DNA of 64,000 bases from Sinomicrobium pectinilyticum (GTDB lineage: Bacteria > Bacteroidota > Bacteroidia > Flavobacteriales > Flavobacteriaceae): NCBI RefSeq assembly GCF_003725735.1, contig NZ_RJTM01000002.1, forward strand, positions 248,001-312,000, read 5' to 3'. Below the pieces are notes generated by a model. It made no database searches, was not told the DNA's origin, and saw nothing but the letters and a program-made list of their open reading frames with translations. Position numbers and translations under genes: made by a program. Positions 27,055 through 36,327 of this stretch are shown in pieces. Positions within the stretch are counted from its first letter, which is position 1. Each line of letters opens with the position of its first letter.

Positions 27055-29049
27055 ATGCGTAAACATTTTGTAGCCCTACTGTTGTTATTTTTCATTTCCG
27101 TTCCTTCGGGATTCGCACAAGGACAGGACGAAGGAATTCCGGATGGTAAGAAATCCCGGGAATATTTTATCGCCAGTCTTGTAAAAATAGCATCCCCGGT
27201 GCTGGAAGCGATAAGCAGGGACGAGTTAAAAAAAACAATGCCCGTAGAGACCACTGCCAATCCCTGGGGAGACCGGAAACAGGTGACCTACCTGGAGGCG
27301 TTTGGCAGGACACTTTCGGGGATGGCCCCCTGGCTGGAACTCGGACCGGACAATACCGCAGAAGGGAAGCTCAGGGAAAAATATATCCGGTTAGCGTTGA
27401 AAGGTATACAGCATGCCACTGATCCGGATGCTGCCGACTTTATGAACTTTACGGAGGGCGGGCAGCCCCTGGTCGATGCCGCTTTTTTTGCCCAGGGTTT
27501 GCTGCGTGCCCCTACACAATTATGGGAAAGACTGGACAAAGAAACACAGGCCAATGTGTTAACGGCTCTCAAAGCTACCCGCGACATTTCCCCGGCATAC
27601 AGCAACTGGCTGTTGTTTACTGCCATGGTGGAGGCTGCTCTGTTGAAATTTGAAGGGAAAGCAGACCTGGTCCGTATAGAGTATGCCCTGAACAAACATA
27701 AAGAATGGTATCTGGGAGATGGTGTTTACGGAGACGGGCCGGACTTTCACTGGGATTATTACAACAGTTATGTCATACAGCCCATGTTGCTCGATATAGG
27801 TGCTGTTCTCAGGGAAAAAAGGGATACCTCGGGAGACGATAAATACAACCGGTTTCTGCATGATTACCGCCTGTTGACAGAGCGGGCCCAACGCTATGCC
27901 GCAATACAGGAAAGGCTGATATCTCCGGAGGGAACCTATCCTCCCATCGGCCGGTCCCTGCCATACAGGTACGGTGCTTTCCAGGCTTTATCACAGATGG
28001 CCTTACTGGAGAAATTACCGGAAGGGATTGCTCCTGCACAGGTGCGCTCGGCCCTTCATGCGGTAATACAAAGGCATCAGCAGGCCCCGGATATGTTTGA
28101 TGAGAACGGATGGCTCACCCTCGGGTTTTACGGTCGTGATCCGGAGATTGCCGAAGGATACCTTTCTACCGGCAGCCTGTATTTGTGCACGGAAGTGTTT
28201 CTGGTACTCGGACTGCCTGCAGATGCCCCTTTCTGGACAGATGCCCCGGCCAGCTGGACGCAGAAGAAAATATGGAGCGGAAGAAAAATTTCGCGCGATC
28301 ATGCATATTATCCGCAAAAAGATAAAGAACCGGACTGGGAAACAGTCATAGACGGTACTTCCTTCAGCGATTACAACAATCTGGAGATGCACTGGAATTA
28401 CTTGTATCCCTGGGGCAGCGATCACAATGGTTCGGCCAGGATGTATGCAGGCCCGGAAAACCGGGAACAGTTAATGCTAAACGATAATGTTCTTCAGATC
28501 AAGGCAACCCCCGTGGAGAAAGATGAAGGAAAGAGCAGTAGTCCACCGTATCAGAAAATACGATACCATTCCGCAGCCATACATGCCAAACATCATATTA
28601 CCGTAAGCAAGGAATACCCCGTATACAAGGTTTCCGGAGAGTTCCGTGCCCCGACAGCCAGGGGGACATGGCCCGCTTTCTGGCTAACGGCGGTAGACGG
28701 ATGGCCGCCGGAAAGTGATATACTGGAATTCAAAGGAGATCCCTATAACTGGCAAAATACCTTTATAACCCCGGAGGAGGTTTCTACGATCAAGAAAAAT
28801 ATTCCTTCAGCTATGGAAACCTGGCATACTTACACGGCCATACTGAAACGGGTAAATGATGAAAATATAACAATAGAATATTTTATAGACGGGAAAAGAA
28901 CGGGTACCCACCGGGCGGATTTTACAGGAAAACCGCTCTGGCTGATCATCAACCTGCAGATGGAAGGCTCTTCCGGTTCACCCGGACCCGGAACGGAGAC
29001 TTACTATTATGCGAAAAATGTAACGGTACAAAGATCACGCTCCTTATAA
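27055..29049 (+). CDS. Secreted DUF2264 protein fused to a GH16-like domain
   Basis: 664 residues from the ATG at 27055; a GTG at 27004 is in frame, but only the ATG gives the signal peptide MRKHFVALLLLFFISVPSGFA. Residues about 25-400 match DUF2264, an (alpha/alpha)-barrel family linked to uronic-acid glycosidase activity (I recall it as GH154, not verified); typical pieces are FHWDYYNSYVIQPMLLD and YPPIGRSLPYRYGAFQALSQ. Residues about 410-660 form a second, jelly-roll-like domain with W539-P-A-F-W and E553-S-D-I-L-E558, which fits the GH16 catalytic pattern ExDxxE. GH16 enzymes cut beta-glucans or beta-galactans. The fusion of two glycosidase-like modules is unusual. It is followed 10 bp later by the BNR_4 gene. 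Confidence 0.82.
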   Translation: MRKHFVALLLLFFISVPSGFAQGQDEGIPDGKKSREYFIASLVKIASPVLEAISRDELKKTMPVETTANPWGDRKQVTYLEAFGRTLSGMAPWLELGPDNTAEGKLREKYIRLALKGIQHATDPDAADFMNFTEGGQPLVDAAFFAQGLLRAPTQLWERLDKETQANVLTALKATRDISPAYSNWLLFTAMVEAALLKFEGKADLVRIEYALNKHKEWYLGDGVYGDGPDFHWDYYNSYVIQPMLLDIGAVLREKRDTSGDDKYNRFLHDYRLLTERAQRYAAIQERLISPEGTYPPIGRSLPYRYGAFQALSQMALLEKLPEGIAPAQVRSALHAVIQRHQQAPDMFDENGWLTLGFYGRDPEIAEGYLSTGSLYLCTEVFLVLGLPADAPFWTDAPASWTQKKIWSGRKISRDHAYYPQKDKEPDWETVIDGTSFSDYNNLEMHWNYLYPWGSDHNGSARMYAGPENREQLMLNDNVLQIKATPVEKDEGKSSSPPYQKIRYHSAAIHAKHHITVSKEYPVYKVSGEFRAPTARGTWPAFWLTAVDGWPPESDILEFKGDPYNWQNTFITPEEVSTIKKNIPSAMETWHTYTAILKRVNDENITIEYFIDGKRTGTHRADFTGKPLWLIINLQMEGSSGSPGPGTETYYYAKNVTVQRSRSL

Positions 29050-29059
29050 AAAAGAAAAA

Positions 29060-30436
29060 ATGACAGTAATGCGTAACCGTTACAGGAGGAAACAGCGGGG
29101 CAGAAAGAAAATGATCAGTACAATCTGTACCCTCTTTTTTCTTTCCGTGTCCATTGCCCAGGACGTGCGGGAGACCGTCGTGGGACGGGGATGGGCTAAC
29201 AATTCGGTAAATACGGTAGTATTCCGGAAAAACTCCCTGGTCAGTCATAAGGGGAGGCAGTTTACAGCTTACTATGATGAAGATACTTTTCTGGTTCTCG
29301 GCACGCGGCAACTTACGGATACAGTATGGACAGTGCGGAAAACCCGGTTTAAGGGCAACATATCCGATGCTCACAATTCCATAAGTATGGCCATAGACGG
29401 AGACGGGTACCTGCATGTGGCATGGGACCACCACAATACGCCGTTGCGGTATGCGCAGAGCAGGGAGCCCTTGGCCCTGGAGCTGGGAGAAGAACGAATG
29501 ATGACCGGCGTGGAAGAAGACATGGTGACCTACCCGGAGTTTTATGCATTACCCGGTGGTAACCTGTTGTTTTTCTACAGGTCCGGAGGGTCGGGACGCG
29601 GGAATATGGTGGTCAGTACTTATGATGTTTCCCGGAAACAGTGGAAGCTTCTGCACCGTAATCTCATAGACGGAGAAGAACAACGAAGTGCTTACTGGCA
29701 GGCCTGTGTGGATGATAGAGGGACCATACATCTTTCCTGGGTATGGAGAGAGACATGGGATGTGGCGTCCAATCACGATTTATGCTATGCCAGATCACGT
29801 GACGGCGGAATCAGCTGGGAAAAATCTACGGGCGAAAAGTATGTATTACCCATTACAGAATCTACGGCAGAATATGCCTGGCAGGTTCCCGAAGGGAGCG
29901 GTCTTATAAACCAGACATCAATGGCGGCCGATGCCCGTGGAGTACCCTATATAGCAACTTACTGGGAACAGGACGGGGTACCGCAATACCAGGTAGTATA
30001 TAAAGAAAGCAAAGACTGGAAAAGACGTGTGACCGGATTCCGGCAGACACCTTTTGAACTGGGAGGCAGCGGGACCAAGAGAATACCGCTTTCCCGTCCC
30101 CAGTTATTACTGACCGAAGAAAACGAAAATATATCGCTCCATTTGCTTTTCCGGGATGAAGAAAGAGAAAATAAAATTTCCCTGGTAAGTACAGGTATCA
30201 ATGATAGTGCCGGGTGGAGGGTGTACGACCTCACATCGTCATCCGTGGGACAGTGGGAGCCATCTTATGATACGGAGCTATGGAAAAGCAGGAAGCAATT
30301 GCACCTTTTTGTTCAGGAAGTAGAACAAACAGATCATGAAGGCATAGCAATAAGGCCGGCAACTCCCGTGCGTGTTCTGGAAATACCCCGGGCATGGTTT
30401 AAACGTGACAGCTACGTAGAAGACCGGAAAAAATAA
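29060..30436 (+). CDS. BNR_4 repeat protein, probable polysaccharide lyase-like beta-propeller
   Basis: 458 residues from the first ATG; a start at 29111 would give the shorter signal MISTICTLFFLSVSIAQ and is equally possible. The protein has propeller repeats with Asp-box-like stretches (YARSRDGGISWEKSTG) and conserved pieces SDAHNSISMAIDGDGYLHVAW, WDHHNTPLRYAQS and EEDMVTYPEF. These fit the BNR_4 family, which contains ulvan lyases (PL24/PL25) and, as far as I recall, rhamnose-glucuronate lyases (PL42). A lyase here would create the unsaturated uronate end that the GH88 enzyme downstream removes. The exact substrate is open; no sulfatase is nearby, which speaks against ulvan. Confidence 0.8.
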   Translation: MTVMRNRYRRKQRGRKKMISTICTLFFLSVSIAQDVRETVVGRGWANNSVNTVVFRKNSLVSHKGRQFTAYYDEDTFLVLGTRQLTDTVWTVRKTRFKGNISDAHNSISMAIDGDGYLHVAWDHHNTPLRYAQSREPLALELGEERMMTGVEEDMVTYPEFYALPGGNLLFFYRSGGSGRGNMVVSTYDVSRKQWKLLHRNLIDGEEQRSAYWQACVDDRGTIHLSWVWRETWDVASNHDLCYARSRDGGISWEKSTGEKYVLPITESTAEYAWQVPEGSGLINQTSMAADARGVPYIATYWEQDGVPQYQVVYKESKDWKRRVTGFRQTPFELGGSGTKRIPLSRPQLLLTEENENISLHLLFRDEERENKISLVSTGINDSAGWRVYDLTSSSVGQWEPSYDTELWKSRKQLHLFVQEVEQTDHEGIAIRPATPVRVLEIPRAWFKRDSYVEDRKK

Positions 30437-30467
30437 GTTGAACCTAACAAACCAAACAAAAGAAAAA

Positions 30468-31661
30468 ATGAAAAAAGTGATCTTTTTAATCCTGGTACTG
30501 ACTTTTGCAGTTCCGGCAGCCGCCCAGAAAAATAATAACGATCTGTATACGGCGGCAGACCGGGTACTGCAAAGAGCGGTTGTTCAGTATAAGCATATGA
30601 TGACACTGTTGCCCGATGACAGATTCCCGAAAACGTATTATGCGGAATCAGATAAACTGGAAACTAGTGATTCCGGATGGTGGTGCAGTGGTTTCTATCC
30701 CGGTGTTTTGTTGTATTTATACGAAAATACGGGAGATGGTACTCTGAAAAAGGAAGCCGACCGTATTATGGAGATACTCGCTAAAGAACAATTCAATACC
30801 GGGACGCACGACCTGGGTTTTATGATGTTCTGCAGTTTCGGTAATACCGAGAGAATGGCTCCTTCACCGGCCTATGAAGAAATATTGATGAACAGTGCAA
30901 AGTCGCTTGCCTCCAGGTTCGATGAAACCGTCGGGTGTATACGTTCCTGGGATTCGAATAATGACGATTTCCTGGTTATTATAGATAATATGATGAACCT
31001 GGAACTTCTTTTCTGGGCGACTGAACACAGCGGGGATTCAACCTATTATGATATAGCGGTAAGGCATGCGGACACTACCATGAAAAACCATTTCCGTAAA
31101 GACAACAGTTCTTATCACGTACTTAATTATGATGTGAATACCGGAAAGGTCAAAGAAAAGAAAACGGCTCAGGGCTTCTCCGATGCATCTGCGTGGGCGA
31201 GGGGACAGGCCTGGGGGCTCTATGGGTATACGGTAATGTACCGGGCAACAGGTAAGCGTAAATACCTGGACCAGGCGGTAAAGATCGCCGAATTTATACT
31301 GAACCATCCTAATCTGCCGGAAGATAAAGTTCCTTACTGGGATTTCGACGCACCTGATATTCCGGATGCTTTGAGAGATTCTTCGGCAGGTGCCATTATA
31401 GCGTCAGCTTTACTGGAACTTAAAAATTATGTAAAAAGGGATAAAGCTGAAAAATACGCGGTAAATGCCCAAAAAATACTTCATACCCTCGCTACGGAAA
31501 ATTATGTAGCTTCCGAAGGGACTAACGGGGGATTCCTTTTAAAACACGGGGTAGGGCATATACCTCAGAAATCCGAAGTGGATGTACCGCTTACCTATGG
31601 CGATTATTATTTTATAGAGGCATTACTCCGGTACCAGAAGGAGTATGATAAGAAAGATTAG
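30468..31661 (+). CDS. GH88 unsaturated glucuronyl hydrolase
   Basis: 397 residues from the ATG at 30468; an in-frame TTG 30 bp earlier lacks support. The signal peptide is MKKVIFLILVLTFAVPAAAQ, so the protein is periplasmic. It is an (alpha/alpha)6 barrel with the two Asp residues expected for GH88: D115 in GTHDLGFMMF and D173 in VIIDNMMNLELL. Other family pieces are SASAWARGQAWGLYGY-like (residues around 240) and DSSAGAIIASALLEL. It hydrates the double bond of the terminal unsaturated uronate of lyase products and releases the keto acid that KduI and KduD use. It is the last gene of the locus and meets the convergent apaG with a 12-bp gap. Confidence 0.93.
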   Translation: MKKVIFLILVLTFAVPAAAQKNNNDLYTAADRVLQRAVVQYKHMMTLLPDDRFPKTYYAESDKLETSDSGWWCSGFYPGVLLYLYENTGDGTLKKEADRIMEILAKEQFNTGTHDLGFMMFCSFGNTERMAPSPAYEEILMNSAKSLASRFDETVGCIRSWDSNNDDFLVIIDNMMNLELLFWATEHSGDSTYYDIAVRHADTTMKNHFRKDNSSYHVLNYDVNTGKVKEKKTAQGFSDASAWARGQAWGLYGYTVMYRATGKRKYLDQAVKIAEFILNHPNLPEDKVPYWDFDAPDIPDALRDSSAGAIIASALLELKNYVKRDKAEKYAVNAQKILHTLATENYVASEGTNGGFLLKHGVGHIPQKSEVDVPLTYGDYYFIEALLRYQKEYDKKD

Positions 31662-31673
31662 AAAAGATCTTAT

Positions 31674-32060
31674 TTAATTAAGTGCAAAGGGGGCGCATAA
31701 TTTAAATGTGGGAATATACACCCGGAACTTTCGGGTAGAAGTAAAATTCACCATATTATAATGCCCCCGCATGGCCCCGATAGGGGATGTCAGCAGGCAC
31801 CCGGAACTGTAAGAGTGAGATTCTCCCGGTTTTAACACCGGTTTTTTGCCTATTACTCCCTCCCCGTCTACAAATTCGGGGTGGTTGAGTGAATCGTAAA
31901 TCTGCCAGTGCCTTGAAGTGAGCTGTACGGAATCCTTGCTCTGGTTCTCTATGGTGATCTTGTAACCGAAAGCAAAATGCATCCTGTAGTTCTTGAAGAA
32001 GGTACCTTCAAAACTGGTGATTACCGAGATTTTTATGCCTTTGGTTATTTGTGTGATCAT
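31674..32060 (-). CDS. apaG: ApaG (DUF525) protein
   Basis: 128 residues forming a single fibronectin-like beta sandwich. Family motifs visible are ITKGIKISV, FAFGYKITIENQS, LTSRHWQIYDS, GEGVIGKKPVLKPGESHSYS and MRGHYNMVN. ApaG is a small cytosolic protein linked to cobalt/magnesium tolerance and Ap4A metabolism in enterobacteria; its molecular role is not settled. It is monocistronic and converges on the GH88 gene. Confidence 0.95.
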   Translation of the reverse strand: MITQITKGIKISVITSFEGTFFKNYRMHFAFGYKITIENQSKDSVQLTSRHWQIYDSLNHPEFVDGEGVIGKKPVLKPGESHSYSSGCLLTSPIGAMRGHYNMVNFTSTRKFRVYIPTFKLCAPFALN

Positions 32061-32209
32061 ATGAAAAGCTTAAAGTAGTATAACCACAATGCCGGGTTGT
32101 TTACAGGTACGGATATAGTATCCCTCCAAACAAAAATACAAATTTTAGTTTTATCTGATTCAATTTGCGAATAAATTTTTTTATCCGGGACCCCGTAAGG
32201 GCAGCCTGC

Positions 32210-33478
32210 TTAATTGGAGATGTTTACCGAAGTACCGCTTCCGATACCGATGAGACTGTCATACATATCGCCGAAATTCCGGTAATATACCAGGACAAGA
32301 TAGTTGTTCTCCGTTTCAAAATGATTGCCGTTTATGGTGGTATAATCTGTTCCGTCCGTCCCGGCCATGACAAACTTGTAGTTGTAGAACCCTTGTTTAA
32401 GGCGGATCTTAACCTGCAGCCTTTCACCGCTTTCGTCCAGGGTCATTCTGTTTTGTTCGGTAAGCTGGTAGTTGTTGAACTTGCCGTATACATAAACCTC
32501 ATTGAGTCCCAGTTCCTGGTCATACTTCAAGCTGAAATGGACGTCGGCATAGTCCGCTTCCGTAGCATTGTCCCTGTCATTTCCGTCCAGTGTACGTATT
32601 TCAAAATCCCCGTTGATGTCCGGGTAATAGGTGTAGGGTTTGCCGGTATCGACCGTATTGGTAAACAAATAGGTATTGTATACATCGAGCAGTTCCGTGC
32701 CGGAAATCGTATTGGTGGAAGCCCGTATTTCTTTGTTGTCGAAATACAGGTATTCGTTACCCCCGTCAAACGAGGTCTCTTTATCGTATTTGTAAATTAA
32801 CTGGTTACCGGAGTAGAACTGCGGCTTGATCCCGGTGATCGCCGTATTCCAGTTGTGGTTTTGCAGTATAACGACCTTCACTTCCTGCTGCGGGTTTACC
32901 AGGGGCTGGCCATTGGTGTTTATGGTGAGTTGTACAACCTGTTTTTCAGCGATCACAGCCATTTCCCGGGCTCTTTTCAGCACCACGCCTACCGAAACCA
33001 TGTCTTTAAAAACGACAAAACGCCTGGAGAACATCAGTTTGTTGTTGCTGTCATATATTTTAAGGATATAATTACCCGAGAGTTTCAGCCGGGTTCGCGA
33101 ATTGGGTAATGTAAGGTCATAATGTGAGTAGGGCTGCAGGGTGGTGACCGAATTCCGGTAATCCTGTATCCTCTGATTGTCCACACCATCCAGGAATTGC
33201 GATTTTAGCAGGTCCGAAGGGGTCCAGTCCGCATTGCAGTGGAGAATACGGTAATAGTAGTCCGATTCCCTTGCCCGCAGGTCATCAAAAGACAAGGTGA
33301 AAGTTTCTCCCAGTGTTATAATGGGAAACTGGTCGTCCTTGTTCTCCCCGTCGCTTTTAAAAACGATGGATTTTATATATTCCGGCGGTTCTACCTCGTA
33401 TTCTGCCTGTGCAAAGAGACCGGACAGGGTTAAGGGTATGAGTGCCAGGAGGAGGAAATACTTTTTTCTGTGCATCAT
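32210..33478 (-). CDS. Type IX secretion system plug-type protein (DUF5103)
   Basis: 422 residues from the ATG at 33478, followed by a second ATG. The longer frame to 33532 runs through the promoter and is rejected. The signal peptide is MHRKKYFLLLALIPLTLSGLFA. The N-terminal domain has PPEYIKSIVFKSDGENKDDQ, then FPIITLGETFTLSFDDL, YYYRILHCNADWTPSDL and SQFLDGVDNQRIQDYRNS, which are hallmarks of the family formerly called DUF5103. These proteins close the SprA translocon of the gliding/type IX secretion system on its periplasmic side. The C-terminal part (ELGLNEVYVYGKFNNYQL) is the second plug domain. It is monocistronic. Confidence 0.88.
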   Translation of the reverse strand: MMHRKKYFLLLALIPLTLSGLFAQAEYEVEPPEYIKSIVFKSDGENKDDQFPIITLGETFTLSFDDLRARESDYYYRILHCNADWTPSDLLKSQFLDGVDNQRIQDYRNSVTTLQPYSHYDLTLPNSRTRLKLSGNYILKIYDSNNKLMFSRRFVVFKDMVSVGVVLKRAREMAVIAEKQVVQLTINTNGQPLVNPQQEVKVVILQNHNWNTAITGIKPQFYSGNQLIYKYDKETSFDGGNEYLYFDNKEIRASTNTISGTELLDVYNTYLFTNTVDTGKPYTYYPDINGDFEIRTLDGNDRDNATEADYADVHFSLKYDQELGLNEVYVYGKFNNYQLTEQNRMTLDESGERLQVKIRLKQGFYNYKFVMAGTDGTDYTTINGNHFETENNYLVLVYYRNFGDMYDSLIGIGSGTSVNISN

Positions 33479-33482
33479 GCGG

Positions 33483-33490
33483 TAAAGATA
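33483..33490 (-). promoter_or_regulatory. -7 box TATCTTTA abutting the plug-gene start
   Basis: A 7-of-8 match to TAnnTTTG on the minus strand, separated from the ATG at 33478 by only CCGC. The expected transcription start falls at or next to the ATG, so the mRNA may be leaderless. Confidence 0.5.
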
Positions 33491-33756
33491 CACAAAAAAT
33501 GAGATGGAAGACAGGTATGCCCGTTGCTGCACTTTTCCGGTCTGCCGGGGAGAATACGCCGGAATTGTGGTGTTACGGACTATATGTGGTTTGCGGGGGA
33601 CAGTTTTTTTATAACGCGACTTCGGTCAATATGCTTCGGTCTTTTCTGACGGTGTTGTTTGTGGGGTTTGGAATCAAAAACAAAGCATTTGTTTAGAATA
33701 AATATAAATAACGAAAACAGTGCTTTCCCTTAGATAATAAATACTCTATAAATTTA

Positions 33757-33764
33757 TAAATTTG
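33757..33764 (+). promoter_or_regulatory. nqrA: -7 box TAAATTTG of the nqr operon
   Basis: Exact TAnnTTTG match 46 bp before the nqrA ATG, in an AT-rich stretch. The rest of the 33479-33756 gap shows no gene or clear signal. Confidence 0.55.
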
Positions 33765-33810
33765 CATGAATTTTTGAATAACCTATTTTTCAAAACAATC
33801 CAATTGTAAC

Positions 33811-35151
33811 ATGTCCAATGACATTCGTATCAGAAAAGGTTTAAACATCAATTTGAAAGGGGAGGCGGAAAAAGTAGTTTCAGAGGCCCCGAGAGTTAAA
33901 ACCTTCGCACTAAAACCCACTGATTTTCACAACACTACTCCTAAAATGGTTGTGAAAGAGGGAGAAAAAGTAAAAGCAGGTGATGTTATTTTCTATTCCA
34001 AGTACAACGAAAAAATAAAATTCGTAGCTCCGGTAAGCGGGACACTCGCGGAAATCAGAAGAGGCGCTAAGCGTAGAATACTCGAAGTAGTAATTGAAGC
34101 CGATGACCAGGATGTTTACAACGAGTTTGATGCCAAGGACCCGGCACACCTTTCTTCTGAAGAAGTAAAGGCGTTTTTACTGGAAAGCGGATGCTGGCCT
34201 TTTATCCGGCAGCGTCCCTATGACGTAATTGCCAATCCGGATGACACTCCCAAAGCTATTTTTATTTCAGCTTACACAAGTGCTCCGCTGGCGGCCGATA
34301 CGGAGTTTGTACTTCAGGGCAGGGAAGAGGATTTCCAAGCAGGAATCAATGCCGTGGCCAAACTGACAGCAGGGAAGACCCATTTGTCTGTTGGTAAAGG
34401 CTCTTCTTTTTTCAATAATATAAAAGGAGTGGAAATTCACCGGGTTTCCGGTCCGCACCCTGCCGGAAATGTGGGCGTGCAGATACATCATATCGATCCT
34501 GTAAATGCAGGAGAACGGGTTTGGGTTATCAACCCCGAAGATGTGGCCATAATAGGTAAACTGTTCCGCACCGGTAAATTCGATGCTACGCGTACGGTTG
34601 CCCTGGCAGGTTCCGAAGCGGATAAGCCTCAGTATTACAGGGTGAAGATAGGATCTGCCGTAAAAGCCCTTGTGGATAATGATTCTGCCGATGTAAGGAT
34701 TATCAGCGGTGATGTACTTACGGGAGACAAGATATCCGCAGACGGTTTTATCGGGTTCTATCACAATACGGTTACCCTCATTCCCGAAGGCAATGAATAC
34801 AGGATGTTCGGATGGTTACCTTTCAAAGATAACAACATACCGAGTACGCACCATACTTCTTTTGCATGGTTGTTCCCCAATAAGAAATATAAGGTAAATA
34901 CCAACCTGAACGGTGAAGAGAGGGCACTGGTAGTCACCGGTGAGATGGAAAAGGTAATGCCGATGGATGTTTACCCCATGCAGTTGTTGAAAGCCTGTAT
35001 GGTAAACAATATCGAGAAAATGGAAAACCTGGGGATTTACGAAGTAGCTCCCGAAGACTTTGCACTGGTGGATTATACCTGTACTTCCAAGATCGAAGCA
35101 CAGGAAATTATCAGACAGGGACTGGATTTAATGATTAAAGAAGTTGGCTAA
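33811..35151 (+). CDS. nqrA: Na+-translocating NADH:quinone reductase subunit A
   Basis: 446 residues, cytosolic and without membrane segments, as expected for NqrA. The start MSNDIRIRKGLNINLKGEAE and the stretch ISAYTSAPLAADTEFVLQG are family features. HRVSGPHPAGNVGVQIHHID and FGWLPFKDNNIPSTHHTSFA match the ubiquinone-side domain. NqrA is the membrane-associated subunit involved in quinone binding. It is the first gene of a six-gene operon in the standard order A-F, all on the plus strand with very short gaps. Confidence 0.97.
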   Translation: MSNDIRIRKGLNINLKGEAEKVVSEAPRVKTFALKPTDFHNTTPKMVVKEGEKVKAGDVIFYSKYNEKIKFVAPVSGTLAEIRRGAKRRILEVVIEADDQDVYNEFDAKDPAHLSSEEVKAFLLESGCWPFIRQRPYDVIANPDDTPKAIFISAYTSAPLAADTEFVLQGREEDFQAGINAVAKLTAGKTHLSVGKGSSFFNNIKGVEIHRVSGPHPAGNVGVQIHHIDPVNAGERVWVINPEDVAIIGKLFRTGKFDATRTVALAGSEADKPQYYRVKIGSAVKALVDNDSADVRIISGDVLTGDKISADGFIGFYHNTVTLIPEGNEYRMFGWLPFKDNNIPSTHHTSFAWLFPNKKYKVNTNLNGEERALVVTGEMEKVMPMDVYPMQLLKACMVNNIEKMENLGIYEVAPEDFALVDYTCTSKIEAQEIIRQGLDLMIKEVG

Positions 35152-35161
35152 TATATAAGCT

Positions 35162-36325
35162 ATGAAGTTTTTAAGAAATAAAATAGATCAACTGAAGAAA
35201 CCCTTCGGAAAAGGGGAAAAATGGGAGAAGTTCGCACCTGCGATCAATGCGTTGGACACGTTCCTTTACGTGCCCAACCATACCACGAAAAAAGGTGCGC
35301 ATATCCGTGATGCGGTAGACCTGAAACGTACCATGATCACTGTGGTAATTGCACTTCTGCCGGCTCTGATTTACGGTATTTATAATACGGGGTACCAATA
35401 CCTGCACCAGCTCAACGGCGGAGACGTGGCTTTTATGGATGCATTCACTCACGGTCTGTGGAAGGTGCTTCCTCTTATAATAGTGTCTTACGGAGTAGGT
35501 CTTACCATAGAATTTATCTTTGCGATATACAGGGGGCATGAAGTAAACGAAGGGTATCTGGTAACAGGAATGCTGATTCCTATGATCATGCCTGTGGATA
35601 TCCCTTTATGGATGGTAGGTCTTTCCGTTGCATTTGCCGTGTTGATCGGAAAAGAAGCCTTTGGCGGTACGGGTATGAATATTCTGAACCCCGCTTTGGT
35701 TGCCAGGGCTTTTGCCTTTTTTGCATACCCTACATTTATGTCGGGAAACAAGGTATGGGTTTCCGAAGCTACCAATGTTGATGCGATTTCAGGAGAGACC
35801 ATCCTGGGAAGCCTGGCAGCCGGACACGAGGTTCATTTCAGTATGTTTGATATGTTTAGCGGAGCTATTCCGGGATCTATAGGCGAGACATCCACCCTGT
35901 TTATCCTGGTGGGAGCGGCACTATTAATCTTTACCGGAGTAGGAAGCTGGAGAATTATGCTAGGCGGAGTAATTGGAGGCTCCATAATGGGGCTGCTGTT
36001 CAACCTTTGGGACGCTAATGCATTGATGGCTTTCCCGTGGTATCAGCATCTTATTGTAGGCGGTTTTGCTTTCGGTATCGTGTTTATGGCCACGGATCCC
36101 GTATCTGCGGCTCAAACAACCAAGGGGAAATGGATATACGGTATACTGGTAGGGTTCTTCTGTATTATGATCCGTGTGTTCAACCCCGCATACCCGGAAG
36201 GGGTAATGCTGGGAATACTGTTGATGAATGTCTTTGCGCCGACCATTGATCATTATGTTTTGGAAGCTAACATTAAAAGGAGAAAGAAGAGACTGGCCGC
36301 GTCTAAACAACTTAAAACTGCTTAG
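35162..36325 (+). CDS. nqrB: Na+-translocating NADH:quinone reductase subunit B
   Basis: 387 residues with about ten membrane helices. The family pieces are GKEAFGGTGMNILNPALVARAFAFFAYP and FSGAIPGSIGETSTLFILVGA, together with a late FATDPVSA-like segment near residue 313. NqrB forms much of the sodium channel and carries an FMN linked through a phosphoester to a Thr. In the well-studied enzymes this Thr lies in an SGAT motif; here the matching place reads S210-G-E-T213. Glu in place of Ala is worth noting, although the Thr itself is kept. The gene starts 10 bp after nqrA. Confidence 0.96.
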   Translation: MKFLRNKIDQLKKPFGKGEKWEKFAPAINALDTFLYVPNHTTKKGAHIRDAVDLKRTMITVVIALLPALIYGIYNTGYQYLHQLNGGDVAFMDAFTHGLWKVLPLIIVSYGVGLTIEFIFAIYRGHEVNEGYLVTGMLIPMIMPVDIPLWMVGLSVAFAVLIGKEAFGGTGMNILNPALVARAFAFFAYPTFMSGNKVWVSEATNVDAISGETILGSLAAGHEVHFSMFDMFSGAIPGSIGETSTLFILVGAALLIFTGVGSWRIMLGGVIGGSIMGLLFNLWDANALMAFPWYQHLIVGGFAFGIVFMATDPVSAAQTTKGKWIYGILVGFFCIMIRVFNPAYPEGVMLGILLMNVFAPTIDHYVLEANIKRRKKRLAASKQLKTA

Positions 36326-36327
36326 TG

